DNA of 64,000 bases, from positions 33,728,001 through 33,792,000 of the forward strand of contig NC_091046.1 of NCBI RefSeq assembly GCF_963966145.1, written 5' to 3'. The translations under genes were made by a program, and so were the position numbers. Shown one piece after another: positions 1-11,921 of this stretch (position 1 is the stretch's first letter; each line of letters begins with the position of its first letter). The stretch comes from Tenebrio molitor (Eukaryota; Arthropoda; Insecta; Coleoptera; Tenebrionidae). The notes beneath the pieces are model-generated. The model had not been told where the DNA came from. It worked only from the letters and a program-made list of their open reading frames with translations, and did no database searches.

Positions 1-622
1 AAGCTGCTTTACAAGCTCCGAAACCAGCTGTAACTCGGACGCATCAGGAAAGCTTCTTGGCGCGCACAGAACACTTCAAAATCCTCGTACTTTTCTACGT
101 GTCTTCTCTGGAACGTTTCATAGAGCGCGGAGAAATGTCCCTCCACTCCACGCCGTAGTGCGTCATGATCCTGTCTCTCACAACTCGAAACTCACGGTTA
201 CGATTCGCAAAGGCTTTGTACCGCTTAAACACAACACTTCGAAGTTGTTTATATACTATACACACCTTCGTCTACTCCGATAGATGCGAGTTGGATGGTT
301 CGGTGAAGTACTCCTCCAGCCGTTGGATGAAGTACTCCAGGTCTTCATCGGGATCCCCGCTGAATGTTGGCAGGTAGTCCTCTAACTTTAGTACTACTGG
401 TGGGACTACGGAGGGCGGTTTGCTGCTCCGGGAGTGGGAGAGCCTGTCCAGGGCTTCCTCCAAGGCGTTGGAGGTGCGTTGAATGGCCTCCAGCATGGCG
501 AACTGCACTCCAGTACTGGTCTCCCCCGGTTCATTAGTTGTTTTGTTGGGCGCCATCGAACTTTCACTGCTCGAAGAGTTTGGTTGGTCCCCGTTGCCTG
601 GCTGCGAACGGGTTAGCACCAT
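1..622 (-). pseudogene. gag-like fragment of the LTR element
   Basis: An ATG at 622 opens a 116-codon frame with a hydrophilic N-terminus and a segment of the type LPTFSGDPDEDLEYF, resembling the start of the capsid region of gypsy-type Gag. A TAG stops it at 272-274. Further gag-like peptide continues toward position 1 in shifted frames, including aromatic-rich text around 110-30. The stop and frame changes mark it as a pseudogene. It makes no complete structural protein in this window. Confidence 0.7.
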
Positions 623-668
623 GTCCGGCTAGGTCTCTCGTCGGTTCTTCCGGTATTCGCCAGAAGTG

Positions 669-686
669 GCCCCACGTTGGGCGCCA
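669..686 (-). other. tRNA-Lys primer-binding site
   Basis: The minus strand reads TGGCGCCCAACGTGGGGC, an 18-base match to the 3' end of tRNA-Lys(1,2), as used by several retroviruses and gypsy-like elements. It sits between the LTR and gag, exactly where first-strand priming should occur. Confidence 0.85.
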
Positions 687-689
687 AAA

Positions 690-955
690 TGTCACTGGCG
701 ACGGTGGTTGTTCCTCCAAGGGGCGACGGAGTTGGGAGACAACGACGTTATTCGTCGCCGGTTAGGTCGCGGTGTGTTGGAATAGGGTTTCTCACACGTT
801 TATTTTAGGAAAAGGAAGGAGTACAAAATAATGTGACACGTTATTAAATATAAACTCACAACTGACTTTTTTCGGCCGGCGCCGTCTATCATTTTGGGTA
901 AGTTGGGACTAAGCTAACTAAACTAACACTAACAAAAAGGTGCCCGGTAACAACA
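690..955 (-). repeat. 5' long terminal repeat
   Basis: The segment begins TGTTG and ends GACA on the minus strand, the usual TG...CA LTR ends, and lies three bases from the primer-binding site. At about 266 bp it is a short LTR. The partner LTR is off the left edge, so the outer boundary at 955 is inferred from the TG/CA rule only. Confidence 0.6.
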
Positions 956-1004
956 GTTATCAAAACGATCGGTGGAAGTGTGAAAAATGTATAAATTGTA
1001 ATCT

Positions 1005-1358
1005 TGCACTCCAATTTTTACCCATTTGCGATGACGTCATTATCTAGTACAGTAGTAGTAACTTCCGTATGTCTGAGCTAGGATCAAAAACAAATTTGAA
1101 TTGATCATAAATACATAAATAACTATTATGTTTCAAATTTGTGACAATTGCTTCGAAAGGTTATGTTTGTAATCAATGTAATAACTAATAAGTGTTAGAA
1201 ATTAAAAATTGTCAAATTGACAGGAGCATAAAATAACCAAAAAGTAACCAACAATAAATAAACGTACCGTTTTTTTTCTCTCTCTTTCTGAAGTTTGAAT
1301 GGAGAGAAAGCGAGGGAGGAAATCGTGACGTCACCTCAAAGGGGTAAAAATTGGACTA
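1005..1358. repeat. MITE, about 354 bp
   Basis: The ends are inverted: 'ctccaatttttaccc' plus a TGACGTCA-type motif on the left, and GTGACGTCAC plus 'gggtaaaaattgga' on the right. A piece of another repeat (similar to one arm of 14934-15268, with 'ttatggaataaattcagta') abuts it at about 1360-1480. The rest up to 1842 is AT-rich with no gene seen. Confidence 0.6.
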
Positions 1359-2303
1359 TACTTATGGAATAAATTCAGTATTTTCAAAACGAATGATATT
1401 TTTGTAAAACTCTAAAACAGGTCAACTTTTATTTTAAAGTGCGCTGATTTTAAATTACTGCACCTATTTGTGATGTCATTTCAAATGGGAAATATGGGAA
1501 ATATGGCTTCGATTGTGATTTATTTATTATAACTAGAAACATGAAGTACCGAAGTTTCTTCTCTCTCAAGTATCCATATCTTCACTTTGTGAAGGAAATT
1601 TTTAACGGAATCTAAAATTTGTGATATTTTTTTCACGTGTTTTATAGTAAAACTATTACACTTTACATTAAAGACCCATTTAGATTTTTCTTCATTTAAA
1701 AATTATATTAAATGTTCTAAGGTAACAGGGAATTAATTTGGAATACCAACGCATATCCAAGTGTTTAATAGTTGCACCTCTCGATCTGAGTTAGTCATAG
1801 AATAGTTAGGTATTATACCAAAATATCTTAAACGTGTGCTTATACAGGGTGCGTCTGCTTAAACTTTATATTTGAATATCTTCGTTATTTTAAATGACTG
1901 CTCAACGATATTTAGTCTTAATAAAGGCTGCATTGCCCTCTTTACATAGGCACTACAAAAATTAACAAGGATCTGGACAGAAGAAAAAAATTAATGAAAA
2001 AAAATTATTTTCAGCATTTCCTAACATTATAACTTTTAACATGCATATCAAATGTTTCTGTGTAGATTTTCTGCCTAATAATCATCCTAGTGCTTATTAT
2101 TGACCAATAAATTAATGTTAAATAAAGACAATTTTCAGACTTCATTCACCAGTGTGTATTTACGTAAAAAAGTACTTCACGGCTTACTGATTTACAAAAA
2201 AAAAACATAATTAATTTATTATTTGACAACGTCAAAGTAAAAAAGTTCGTGCAATCTTTGAAATAATCTTTTATACAAGATGTTGTTCTTACAGCAAGAG
2301 GAA

Positions 2304-2690
2304 AATAATATTATTTTTACGTATGGAGAGTGTCACCGATGCTATCGAGCCGCAGCAAGAATTCTTCAGGCCCGTCAAGAAAATGATAAATTTTCCGAAA
2401 TGAATATCAGATAAATTGTAAAGCTGTTTGAAGATACTGGCAGTGTTAAAGAATTTCCACAAGTAAGGGATGCACTCCCCAAAAATATTAACTTTCAAAA
2501 TGCCGTTGTTGATTAGGTAACTGAAAATCCACACACAAGCACAAGAGTAGTAGCGGCTACACTGAACGTCTCACAAAGCACGATTATTAGAACTTTAAAG
2601 TCTTTGAAATTTCATCCATATGAAATGATCCTGCAACAAGAACTTCACGGAGTTTTTATTCCAGAATTGAAAGGTGTGTGGAAGTTAATG
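2304..2690 (+). pseudogene. mariner-like transposase N-terminal relic (DUF4817-type)
   Basis: With two in-frame stops ignored, the plus strand reads like the helix-turn-helix N-terminus of insect DUF4817/DDE transposases: a YGECHRCYRAAARI motif, then a GSVK-like linker, then ENPHTSTR and SQSTIIRTLKSLKFHPY. The stops (at codons following MNIR and VVD) and the missing catalytic domain show it is non-functional. It sits between the terminal repeats of the 1843-4162 element, which it presumably once mobilised. Confidence 0.7.
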
Positions 2691-3398
2691 GTCGAAATAA
2701 ATTTTGAGCATCTTATTTAGTTATAATTATTTTGAGTACATTTCTAAAATTTTCTTTGCTGCTAATTGTGTTACATTGTTGAATTTTGTCGGGGCGTAGA
2801 GCCACCCCCCTCCTTTCAGAACGAGAACCACCCCTGCGTGGGTGAATGACAGAGATTTGAGACGACAGTACCGAGATGGTCTCAGGGTAGAACAGTCACA
2901 GTCAGAAGTCACTAAGTCATTTATCCAACATCTCGAGTACGGTCGTACGGTCCAAACAATTGTACATAAATGTAAATAAACGTTTTACACAAAACGATAC
3001 GGTGTGTCAGTTCACGCGCGCCTACAATCAAACCAGTGAAGCCTCCATTAGGCTGAGCAAACCCAGGAGCCCATTTGGTTCCGAACAATTCCTGGAGCCC
3101 CCATTAGGCCCCAAACAAATTTATTGCAGATATTTTAATTGTTATTATTTAGTATGTGCTTAAATTATTTATTCACCTTCACCCCCTCTTTAAGCTTGAC
3201 GCACCCACCTCCATAATAGCCACTTTTATAAATAAAAACAAAAAAATTAGGAGGGTACAAAGTACCCCATGATTCATTGTTTAAAAAATAAAATTAATAA
3301 CATTTAAATTCGTTTTATTGAAAACTTACTTTAAAATAGTTTAGTAAATTTTTCCAGAGAAGACTGATCCCTAGGATGCAGACGTATAGTGCTTGTAA

Positions 3399-3642
3399 CT
3401 TCCTAAGGAATTCTGACTTAAACCCTAAATAAACCGAACAAAGACCCTACTTAAAGAAATTTATTGTCATATTGTGCCTGTCAATCACTAGAGGGTCTCC
3501 GACAAATATTTTGAGTACTACCCCAGGTAATTTTTTTCTCCGAGGCCGGCTAGTGATTGACAGGTACAATATCACAATAAATTTCTTTAAGTAGGGTCTT
3601 TGTTCGGTTTATTTATGACTTAAGCCAAAATTCCTTAGGAAG
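3399..3642. repeat. nested inverted repeat, 244 bp
   Basis: The arms pair over roughly 95 bases (CTTCCTAAGGAATT... with ...AATTCCTTAGGAAG; inside, 'aaataaaccgaacaaagacc' with its complement). It is nested in the larger TIR element. Confidence 0.75.
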
Positions 3643-4689
3643 ATAAAAATACTATAACTACACCGGGGTTTGTACATACATACCTATTTGAATTTTTATT
3701 GTATTTTACCGAATAGTTCAGTAATAAAAGAATTTTAAATAAGATAACAATGCCCCGTCAAATTGACGTATCTAAAATATTTGCTGAAAAATGAGTAATC
3801 TGTGAAACAAATTCGTAACAACTTTTTACGCATAAACTCTGTTTTGAACATAGCTGGAAAATTAGTTCTTTTTAACACTAATTTATTGCGTAGTCATCAG
3901 TAAAAGTGTAATAAAAACACTACAGGGAGATACAGAGGCCACAGCTGAATATGTTATACTCCGTAATCTGAGAAAAAGTTAAAAAAAAAATTTTTACTGC
4001 GGTTATTTTTCAAATAACTCTGTATCCTTGCAGGTTTCGTTAACTTTTGTTAAGCACATGTCAAGAGGTCATTGAGATATATAATATTGCTAAATATTGT
4101 TTACCTTAATTGATAATTAAAAAAGATATTCGGATATAAAGTGTTAGTAGACGCACCCTGTATAGACCAGGATGTTTTCACCCGCAAATTAGAAAAAAAT
4201 ACATCAGAAAGATTTCAATTAAATTTGGTAATATGTGGTTGTTTACAATATGTAAAAATATCTTCTCCAGTAGAGCTGCTAAAACAAAAAAGACAAAAAA
4301 CGTGTTTTGTCTTCCTTCTTTAATACCTACCAGTCCTACCACAATTCTACGAGTTCCTAAATCTAACCTACTGTTGTGATGTGGCATATAAAGTTTGAAA
4401 TATGAAGATTTTTATACTTTGCTCCATTTTGTTCCATTATGATTAAGATAAACCCAATTCAATCGTTTAATGCGATAAATATTTAGTGACACCTTATTAA
4501 ATTAAATTAGAGTTTTTTGACAACAAATAATTACAATGCAAAAACTTTTTACAAAGTAAAATAATGAAAACTATAATCATTCATTACCTTATAAACCAAT
4601 AAGAATCTTTGATTTTCTTTAGTTACCATGTATAACAGCCGTGTAGCCATGTATAACAGCCGGCGATTTCGAATATACGAACCTTTGTA

Positions 4690-4862
4690 TCGTCCGTTCA
4701 TTTAAATTTATCCTCAAAGTAGGCGTTGAACACTCGACTGTGAACGCACTACATATACGTATAAAGGATCGCAGACACTGATCAGCTGTTTAACGAGTGG
4801 TCCGTTCTCAATCGACTCTCCAACGCCAACTTTGAGGATAAATTTAAATGAACGCACGATAT
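4690..4862. repeat. MITE (family copy 1, pair of 10876-11051)
   Basis: The terminal inverted repeat carries 'cgttcatttaaattt' on the left and 'aaatttaaatgaacg' on the right, followed inwards by a GGCGTTGA/TCCAACGCC pair. A second copy at 10876-11051 shares these ends. Confidence 0.7.
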
Positions 4863-5017
4863 ATTCGAATATACAAACCTTTGTATTTTCGCTCGCCGCC
4901 TTAACTTACAACATTTTTAGCGCTAGCCGTCACACCAAGTCGCTCTGCTACTGAATGCACCCAATCGGTTTCGGGGACCTGTGTATTTATTTTTTTATTC
5001 ATGATATAGTCTACCCG

Positions 5018-5152
5018 TATACAACTCGAGGATGGAAAATTCTCGATTATACTCGACGTGTTACCTAAAGCACCACTCGATCTACGATCTCGTGGTGTTT
5101 CCGGGCAACATGTCTCGTATAATCGAAAATTTTCCATCCTCTAGTTGTATAA
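5018..5152. repeat. short hairpin MITE
   Basis: Arms of about 40 bases pair: 'acaactcgaggatggaaaat' against 'attttccatcctctagttgt'. It directly abuts the next MITE at 5153. Confidence 0.7.
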
Positions 5153-5483
5153 TACAGGGTTATTCTAAATGATTGTAGTCCAAGTAGACGTAAAAACTGA
5201 ATGTAAAATTTATAGTTGCCGCTCCGCATAAAAAACATCAAAATGATGTTAATAAGTGAGTACACACCGTTCACACACAGGACTTAAATTGGTTGCAAAA
5301 CAACGCAACATCTTTGGATTGAATCGTTAATTAAAAAAAATAAATAAAACTCTCATCACCGCACTTTTCACCTAAAAAATGACAGTGACAGCGACAAAAA
5401 TTGACAGTTCACATGAAAGCGGCAAAAATTTCATAACATGGGAATGGCCTGCTTCGACTACAATCATTTAGAATAACCCTGTA
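5153..5483. repeat. MITE 'TACAGGGTTATTC', copy 1
   Basis: Both ends read TACAGGGTTATTCTAAATGA inward with TA at the boundary. A second copy in opposite orientation lies at 25925-26241 in XPR1 intron 5. The ends resemble Tc1/mariner-mobilised MITEs. No coding capacity is seen. Confidence 0.8.
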
Positions 5484-5749
5484 TATGATAATGCGATAAT
5501 ATTTCTCCACTTGTATTTTTTGACGTATCATGACATATCATTTTTAAAATTAAAAGAAAGTTAACCTTATTTAACAACATTCTTTATCACGTCCTAATTT
5601 CACCAACCTTATCTTCTATTGATAATGCTAGAAGGAGAGGGGCAATGTCAAATACTTAGCATGTGCAGTTGAACATAAAAGTGTACACGAGCATCGTGTG
5701 ATCTTGATAGAGGTTATTTAACTTTTATTCATTGAGTCAAATAAACTAC

Positions 5750-6977
5750 ATGGCGTTTAATCCAAGTGGTAAGTTTAACTAACCTAAAAAATACAAAATT
5801 TTATAGATAATCCATCAGTACTTTTTAGATACAAATTTACAAAAACTGTTAATTGCACTATTTTAATTTTACATTTTTTCAAAATAAACGTAACGAAACA
5901 ACAAATAATCACAATGAAAGCATACAAATGTTAAATATGTTTCCAGAGCATCAGCATTTGCGATATAACCCTTTGAAGGGAGAATGGGTACTAGTATCGC
6001 CACATAGAGCACTACGACCTTGGAGCGGTCAAGTTGAACCAGCTCCGGCCGAAGCAGTACCAGCATTTGACCCAAACAATCCGCTCTGCCCTGGAGTCCA
6101 GCGTTCATCTGGAATCGTAACTCCGCAATATAAATCAACCTACGTCTTTGTTAACGATTTCCCTGCCCTTTTAGAAGAAGGTCCGGAACCCGCTGAAAGT
6201 AATGACCCTTTATTTCAAACAAAATCAGCGAAAGGTACTTGTCGAGTGATTTGCTATCATCCACATTCCAATGTATACTTTACGACTATGTCATTATCTG
6301 AAGTGGTTGCCATAATAAACGAGTGGATAAAACAGACACAGGAATTGGGCAAAAAATATGTGTGGGTTCAAATTTTTGAAAATCGGGGGATCATAATGGG
6401 TTGTTCAAATCCCCATCCCCACTGTCAGATATGGACATCAAATTTTATGCCAAACGAACCAAAAGCAAAAGATCAACACCAAAAAGAATACTACGAAAAA
6501 TATAAGAGACCATTATTACAAGACTACGTTAAACGAGAGTTGGAACAGAAAACACGTATTGTATACGAGAATGAAGAATGGTTAATCGTAGTACCATATT
6601 GGGCTATTTGGCCGTACGAAACTTTAGTACTACCGAAACGTCAAATACAAAGATTTACAGACGTGGACAAAAATCAGAAAGAAATGCTGGCTAAAGCTTT
6701 AAAAGTTATAGTTGCAAAATATGACAATGTATTTAAATGTAATTTTCCTTATTCAATGGGTTGGCATGGTGCCCCGACTGGAGATAAATTTAAGGAATCT
6801 ATGCCTTACTGGACTTTCCACGGATGTTATTATCCACCGTTACTTAGATCTGCAACAGTTAAGAAATTTATGGTCGGATATGAACTACTGGCTCAATGCC
6901 AAAGAGATTTGACGCCAGAACTCGCAGCTTCTGTTCTTAGACAGCAGCCAGAAACCAGATTTTCTGAAGCCAAATAA
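5750..6977 (+). CDS. Galt: Galactose-1-phosphate uridylyltransferase (GALT)
   Basis: Leloir-pathway enzyme that exchanges UMP between UDP-glucose and galactose-1-phosphate in the cytosol. Two exons, 5750-5768 and 5947-6977, join in frame to 349 aa. The intron starts GTAAGT and ends TTTCCAG; the joined start MAFNPSEHQHLRYNPL matches the family, whereas the longer open frame from 5853 reads into intron. The active site HPHCQ is intact (His165 as the UMP-carrying nucleophile by homology; Gln167 corresponds to human Gln188). C-terminal block YYPPLLRSATVKKFMVGYE is highly conserved. Odd: of the four structural metal ligands in human GALT (Glu202, His301, His319, His321) only His280 and His298 remain; Lys181 and Cys300 occupy the other two places. 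A poly(A) signal lies at 7232. Confidence 0.96.
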
Positions 6978-7231
6978 ATCTAGATCAAGTTCACATCTTT
7001 ATCCAACACTTCATAAATCCTTACAAGATGTATCACTATTATTATTGATAATTTGTAAAAATTAATATAACATGTTATAATTATTTTTAATTGTTGACAC
7101 CTGAGCCATAGTTTATTCTTGTTTTGAAGATAACGCTAGTGACAATAACAGTAACCAAATTATGTTGGTGAACAAAAATATTATGCACTCTGTGTTTTGT
7201 AAAGTAGGTATTTACTTTAAACTTAATTGGA

Positions 7232-7237
7232 AATAAA
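7232..7237 (+). terminator. galT poly(A) signal AATAAA
   Basis: AATAAA lies about 255 bases after the galT stop codon and is the first clear signal downstream. Confidence 0.55.
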
Positions 7238-7304
7238 CTGTTCTTACTGAATTTTATTTAACTGCGAATTAAAAACTTTTAGTTTCACAAAGACACATTT
7301 ATGA

Positions 7305-7666
7305 TACTATGGCGGACAATAAATTTAGGCCGGTAAATTTCTGACATTTCAAAAAAGTCAATGCAAGCGACCATTTATTGTCATTATGACTGAAGTGTCA
7401 GTTTGTCAAACTGAAGGTTTTCAAGCTGTTTGGCGTTTCCTTCGCCCTTTTCGTAACTTACAGATCATGACGCACTAGCATAACTAATTTGTAGTATCAC
7501 TTCTCTCTGGTGCACGCTTCTTTTCCCAATTTTAATTTTGATTATCACTGTCACGATGACAAGAATGACAAAAATCGTAAACGGGGTTAGTTGAACATAA
7601 TGACAGCTTCACATTTTGATGTCAAGCCAATGACCAGCCGGCCTAAATTTATTGTCCGCCATAGTA
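7305..7666. repeat. MITE 'TACTATGGCGG' family, copy 1
   Basis: Ends TACTATGGCGGACAATAAAT and the complement at the right, about 32 bases of terminal inverted repeat. Related ends occur at 42476-42975, 56847-57211 and 63332-63684. From 7667 to 8378 I see only AT-rich sequence. Confidence 0.8.
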
Positions 7667-8432
7667 CCAAAGTAGAAAAATAGTACCTATTTCAAATAGT
7701 GTTTCACAGGTTCAATGTACACATTTTCTTTTAAAGAAACTGCATTTCTGATTAGTACTGACGTAATATATCTCTACGTTATGTAATATACGTTATCGTA
7801 TAATTCTCAAGTATCCATAAATGTATTACGTAATTTACTTTTTTCACTACTAGTCTTAGAAGGCGTCATTATTGACTCTCGAACTGAACCCAGAAGTAGA
7901 ATTTCTCTCCTAGTAGTTAATAATTTTTCATTATTAACCAGTGGTTAATAATAAACAGCCGTCACCTAGCAACGAAAGATTTTCTTTGATTTCATTGGTT
8001 AAACTACCTCGGCTTAAAAAAATGTCTTCTCTACCTGTGTGGTAGAGGTGTGGTGTATAATTACTATTAAATTGAGATGACATAAAAACTTTTTTTTTTC
8101 TACTAAACTATTTAACTTAACTCTATAATATTCATTTTTACACGAGTCGAAAAAAATATTTATCCAAACAAATTTTTTCATGAATACAACATTCTTCTAC
8201 GTACAAATTAGCGAACACCCGTTAACTATAATACATATCTGCATTTTTATTTATTTTTATACGTAAAAACAATATAATTAATGTTATTATTTATGTTCTA
8301 TTTTATTATAAGTTCTTTTTGTTTGATATTATTTAATAATACATATCATCATGATTTCGTATATTTACTGCTTTTAGTCCCGGTTTCTGGAAACAATTTT
8401 ATCGGGCCAGTTAGTTAACTCTCCGATAAATA

Positions 8433-9926
8433 CACTGACCTCCAAAATTAACGCATCACTTGTATTTTTACGGTTTTTTTGAAAAGTTTTACTTTAAAGC
8501 AAAAAATTGTTATACACACTGAAAATAGAGGAAAAACATAGATCATTCTACAAGAGTAAATAAAATTTCCAGCCACTGTGTACAAAAATGAGCAAAAATA
8601 TCGTTTTTGCTCAATTTTTAAATTTACTCGAAAATAATTTTTTAGTAACAGTTGAAAAATTTAATCAGTATTGACATCAATCTTCATTTACTTTTAATAT
8701 GGATGATGTTAGGAACAACTTCGCATTTAAAAAGTCCGTGCAAGTGGTTTTGTTAGCCCAGAATTAAGAGAGTCGGAGGACTATAGCATATCACTTTGGT
8801 TTTGGTATGAACCAATCTATCATATCTAAAGTTCTAAGAAGGGATCGGGAGACTGGACGGCACACAAGGAGCCGGAAACAAGGCCGAAAACGGATCACAA
8901 CACCTCACCAGGACCAATACTTATGGTTAATAAGCATTAGGGAAGGGTTTCTCACTGCTCTCCGACTTCAAGATCGCATGTTAGACAATATGCACTCCGC
9001 CTGGGTGAAAATACTGTTAGAAAATGACTAAAGGAGGATCAGATACATCCGAGAAGACCAGCCACTGGATCCAAGTTAACTGCAGCTCTTCGGAGGGCCC
9101 GTTTAAACTTTGCATTAGAACATGTCAATTGGGTCGAACAAGATTGGCGCAGAGTTTTGGCCTTCGATGAATCCAGGTTCTGTCTATACAAGTCTGACGG
9201 ACAGGTAATAGTGTATAGACGACCTAGTGAGTGATATGCGCAGTGTCATTTCGTTACTAAAGAGAGTTTTGGGGGAGGGTCAATAATGGTGTGGATAGGA
9301 ATATCTTTAGACGTACCTACAGAGCTGGTGGTTTTAGTTAGACGCAATTTGAATGCACATCGATAAAGCACGAACATCTTGGAACCTGTTGTTGTACCTT
9401 ATGCCCCATTAGGAGGGCAAGACTTCATTTATATGCACGATAATAGATAGTCACATATTGCAATGGTAATTTCCGACTAATTTAGGACTATTGAAATATC
9501 AGTTATGAAGTGGCCAGCACGTAACCCTGACCTCAACTCAATCGAACACTTATGGGATAATATGGAAAAACTGTTACAGGCAATGTAAGGACGTCCAAAT
9601 GACTTCAGTCAGCTAACAAGAGCACTTCTGGATATTTGGCAAAATATAGGCTAAAATCATAACAGAAACCTCATTTTTAACATGCCACTACGTTATTGAG
9701 CTACAATTAACACTAGAGGGGACAAGACAAGATTTCAGGAAAATAATCTTTAAATGTCGATGGTTTTTTTGATTTCTCATTTTTACTCGTGATGTTACCT
9801 TTTCGAATTTTTGTATATTTCCCATGGTTCAGCTGTTATTGTTGTTGACATATTTTTTTAAATATTTCAAAACTTGCTTTTTTAATTAAAAAAATCAAAG
9901 TGATGCGTTAATTTTGGAGTTCAGTG
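8433..9926 (+). mobile_element. Tc1-like DNA transposon, decayed (1494 bp)
   Basis: Terminal inverted repeats CACTGAMCTCCAAAATTAAC differ at a single base over about 29 positions. TA flanks both ends. It carries a plus-strand transposase relic. The element sits in the middle of an older MITE. An end fragment of the same family is at 54539-54670. Confidence 0.9.
8700..9655 (+). pseudogene. Tc1-like transposase relic
   Basis: Around 8804-9030 the frame reads like a Tc1 N-terminal DNA-binding region (GMNQSIISKVLRRDRETG followed by a basic GR-rich linker). After a stop and frame changes, the C-terminal signature WPARNPDLNSIEHLWD appears near 9510-9560; its Glu is the third catalytic acid of the DD34E triad. 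Many stops make it inactive. Length and order fit a once complete Tc1-type transposase. Confidence 0.85.
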
Positions 9927-10024
9927 TACAAAAATCATGTAATGTGATTGGTTACGTTCTAGCGTTTCTATAGCAACCCTTGATTTAACCGGCCAGTTAG
10001 TTATTACGCCGTTCCAGAAACCGG

Positions 10025-10585
10025 ACATAAATCTTTCTAAAAATGTTTTTTTTTTCGTTTTGCATAAATGTTAATTTGTCATTCATCAATAAAAATATTA
10101 AATATTAATTAAGTACATACATAGCATGTGTTACATAATATATCTATATTAATAATGAAACCTCGTCTTCAAGCCAATTAGAGTAAGAAGTTTCCTTAAA
10201 AAAGAAATACATACATAAAGAACTCCTCACTTATAAAGTTTTCATTCGACAATATAAATAAATAATTAATGGTAATATCATGTCTATTTAAAATCCATAT
10301 TTTCTAGCAGTTTATGTCACGTCATTGGTGAATATACAGGACCACGTCATAAATAATGCAGAATAACAAGTAGACGAATCCAACATAACCGCCAAAAAGG
10401 GGTAGAAGTAAAATGTGATATGACAATTGCGATCCTCGAAAACTGGAACATTGACTTTTGAAAAAATCTATGAAAATTTAAAAATGTATGATGATTTATG
10501 ATTATGTTAATGCCAGTGCCAATTTTTGACAAATCAGTGTCGTCACTCGTCACAACTTTTAAAATGTCACAGTTACGCGAACTTC
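10025..10585. other. AT-rich intergenic sequence
   Basis: I see no gene, no clear inverted repeat and no RNA gene here. Short open frames have no recognisable motif. Confidence 0.5.
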
Positions 10586-10589
10586 AAAT

Positions 10590-10870
10590 AGTAGTTTATT
10601 TAACGAGTTCGAGTGTAAATTGGGCTTATTTTGGCATGAGTGGGCCAGTTTAAAACGCGAGTTAATCGACCAGTTTAAGGCCCCCCGAGTGCCAAAAAGA
10701 CCCCAATTTACACACAAACAAGTTGAATACAACGTTTGTTTGTTCAACGAGCCCTTTAAAGGCTCCAAATCGCTTCTTGGCGTTTCATTTTGACAAGTTG
10801 TAACATTTATCAAAATCCGTTGACGCAGGAGAAAATTATTAAATTCTCACAGTGTCGAACAAAAAAATCT
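10590..10870. repeat. dispersed repeat, copy 1 (pair of 20655-20958)
   Basis: Shares long blocks with 20655-20958, such as 'ggcatgagtgggccagttta' and 'tcaaaatccgtt'. Contains an imperfect internal palindrome. No coding sequence is recognised. Confidence 0.75.
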
Positions 10871-10875
10871 ATTAT

Positions 10876-11051
10876 GTCGGGTGTTCATTTAAATTTCCGG
10901 TCAAAATTGGCGTTGGAGAGTCCATTGCAAACGCACCACTCGTGTAAAAACGTAAGATTTAAACACCTGACCCGTAATCCGTAGTGCGTTCACATTTCAC
11001 AATCGACCCTTCAACGCCAACTTTGACCGGAAATTTAAATGAACATCCGAT
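10876..11051. repeat. MITE, family copy 2
   Basis: Terminal inverted repeats of about 50 bases (GTTCATTTAAATTTCCGGTC and complement, then GGCGTTGGAG/CTTCAACGCC). Relative of 4690-4862. Confidence 0.8.
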
Positions 11052-11782
11052 AGTAACTAGACTGAGGAATGATGTACGAGTAAGTTTAAGGGCCATACGG
11101 TAACAAATTAATACGGAAAAAATACTATATTATTGACAAAATATAAATTAAAGGAGAACGAAAACGAAAGTCACTTTTTTTATACTATTGAATTTTACGA
11201 TCTAATCTTTTTTTTTAAATAGACTTCAAGTAACAGTCGTTTTTTCCGCCCTCCCTGAAGTCACTTCCTCGTCCAACAGGCAACAGGTTCGCTTGTAAAA
11301 CGCTTGGTACTGTATTCCCTGATAAATAGTTTCAGATAAAATTTGAAATTGTTTAAAAATCCTAATTTACCTTAATTACCGAAAGGGTGTACCTCAGTTT
11401 TTTATGAAACTGACGGAATTAAAGTCAAGTGATGATTTTTGAATATCTTCATAACATTTTTTCAGACCTGCTATTAACAAATTTTTCTGGGCATACGCAC
11501 AAATAATAAAAATTAGCATTGAAAACATACTAATTTAAACAATTTCAATGAAATTGAACTCTTTGGTGGTCAACTCCAGAGACCAGAAACTTGAGGAAAT
11601 TTGGAATTGATGAAGAGACAGGTAGTTCAAAACAATGTAACAAAATATTTCTCAACAACTTGATAATACTTATATCTACTATCTAAATTTATATTCATAG
11701 TCAGTTATCTTACAGTGAAAAGCTGTCCAGTAAATAGAGTATTATTGGAGGTAAGCATAAAATCACCCGTCATCGATACTTG

Positions 11783-11921
11783 TTAAACGCTGTTCAAAAA
11801 TCAAAAAACCATTGTGATGCAAATAACACACATTTTTCATGACATTTCCTATTAGGTACTTATGAAGTGACAGATAAGTCATTTGCACCACAATGGTTTT
11901 TTTATTTTTGAACAGCGTTTA
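11783..11921. repeat. MITE, 139 bp
   Basis: Arms 'taaacgctgttcaaaaat' and the complement, then 'accattgtg' paired with 'cacaatggt'. The flanking 11052-11782 and 11922-13040 hold no feature I can support. Confidence 0.75.

Larger units (their letters stand above)
1..955 (-). mobile_element. LTR retrotransposon, 5' end (decayed)
   Basis: Read on the minus strand, the order is LTR (955-690), primer-binding site (686-669), then a gag-like frame starting at 622 and running off the window edge. That is the 5' end of an LTR retrotransposon, probably Ty3/gypsy-like by gag style. The coding part carries a stop at 272-274 and later frame changes, so this copy is dead at least in gag. Pol lies outside the window, so the clade is not proven. 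Confidence 0.8.
1843..4162. mobile_element. Tc1/mariner-superfamily element, decayed (about 2.3 kb)
   Basis: Inverted ends are TACAGGGTGCGTCTGCTTA on the left and its near complement (GTAGACGCACCCTGTA) on the right, bounded by TA. Inside is a transposase relic (2304-2690) and a nested 244-bp inverted repeat. Around 2770-3120 lies a more GC-rich block of unknown origin, possibly a decayed LTR. Confidence 0.7.
8379..10024. mobile_element. MITE 'CCCGGTTTCTGGAA' split by a Tc1-like insertion
   Basis: The two outer parts (8379-8432 and 9927-10024) together match the uninterrupted MITE at 57544-57695 in reverse complement. The break falls at a TA that is duplicated on both sides of the inserted element, while the intact copy has a single TA there. 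Confidence 0.85.

Noticed and set aside
2770..3120. A solo LTR
   Set aside because: GC shift and an AATAAA suggest it, but no TG...CA pair or target duplication was found.
5853..5946. Longer GALT N-terminus (25 extra residues) from an upstream in-frame ATG
   Set aside because: The text is AT-rich and unlike GALT. A GTAAGT donor at 5769 and TTTCCAG acceptor at 5946 join a short first exon that matches the family start.
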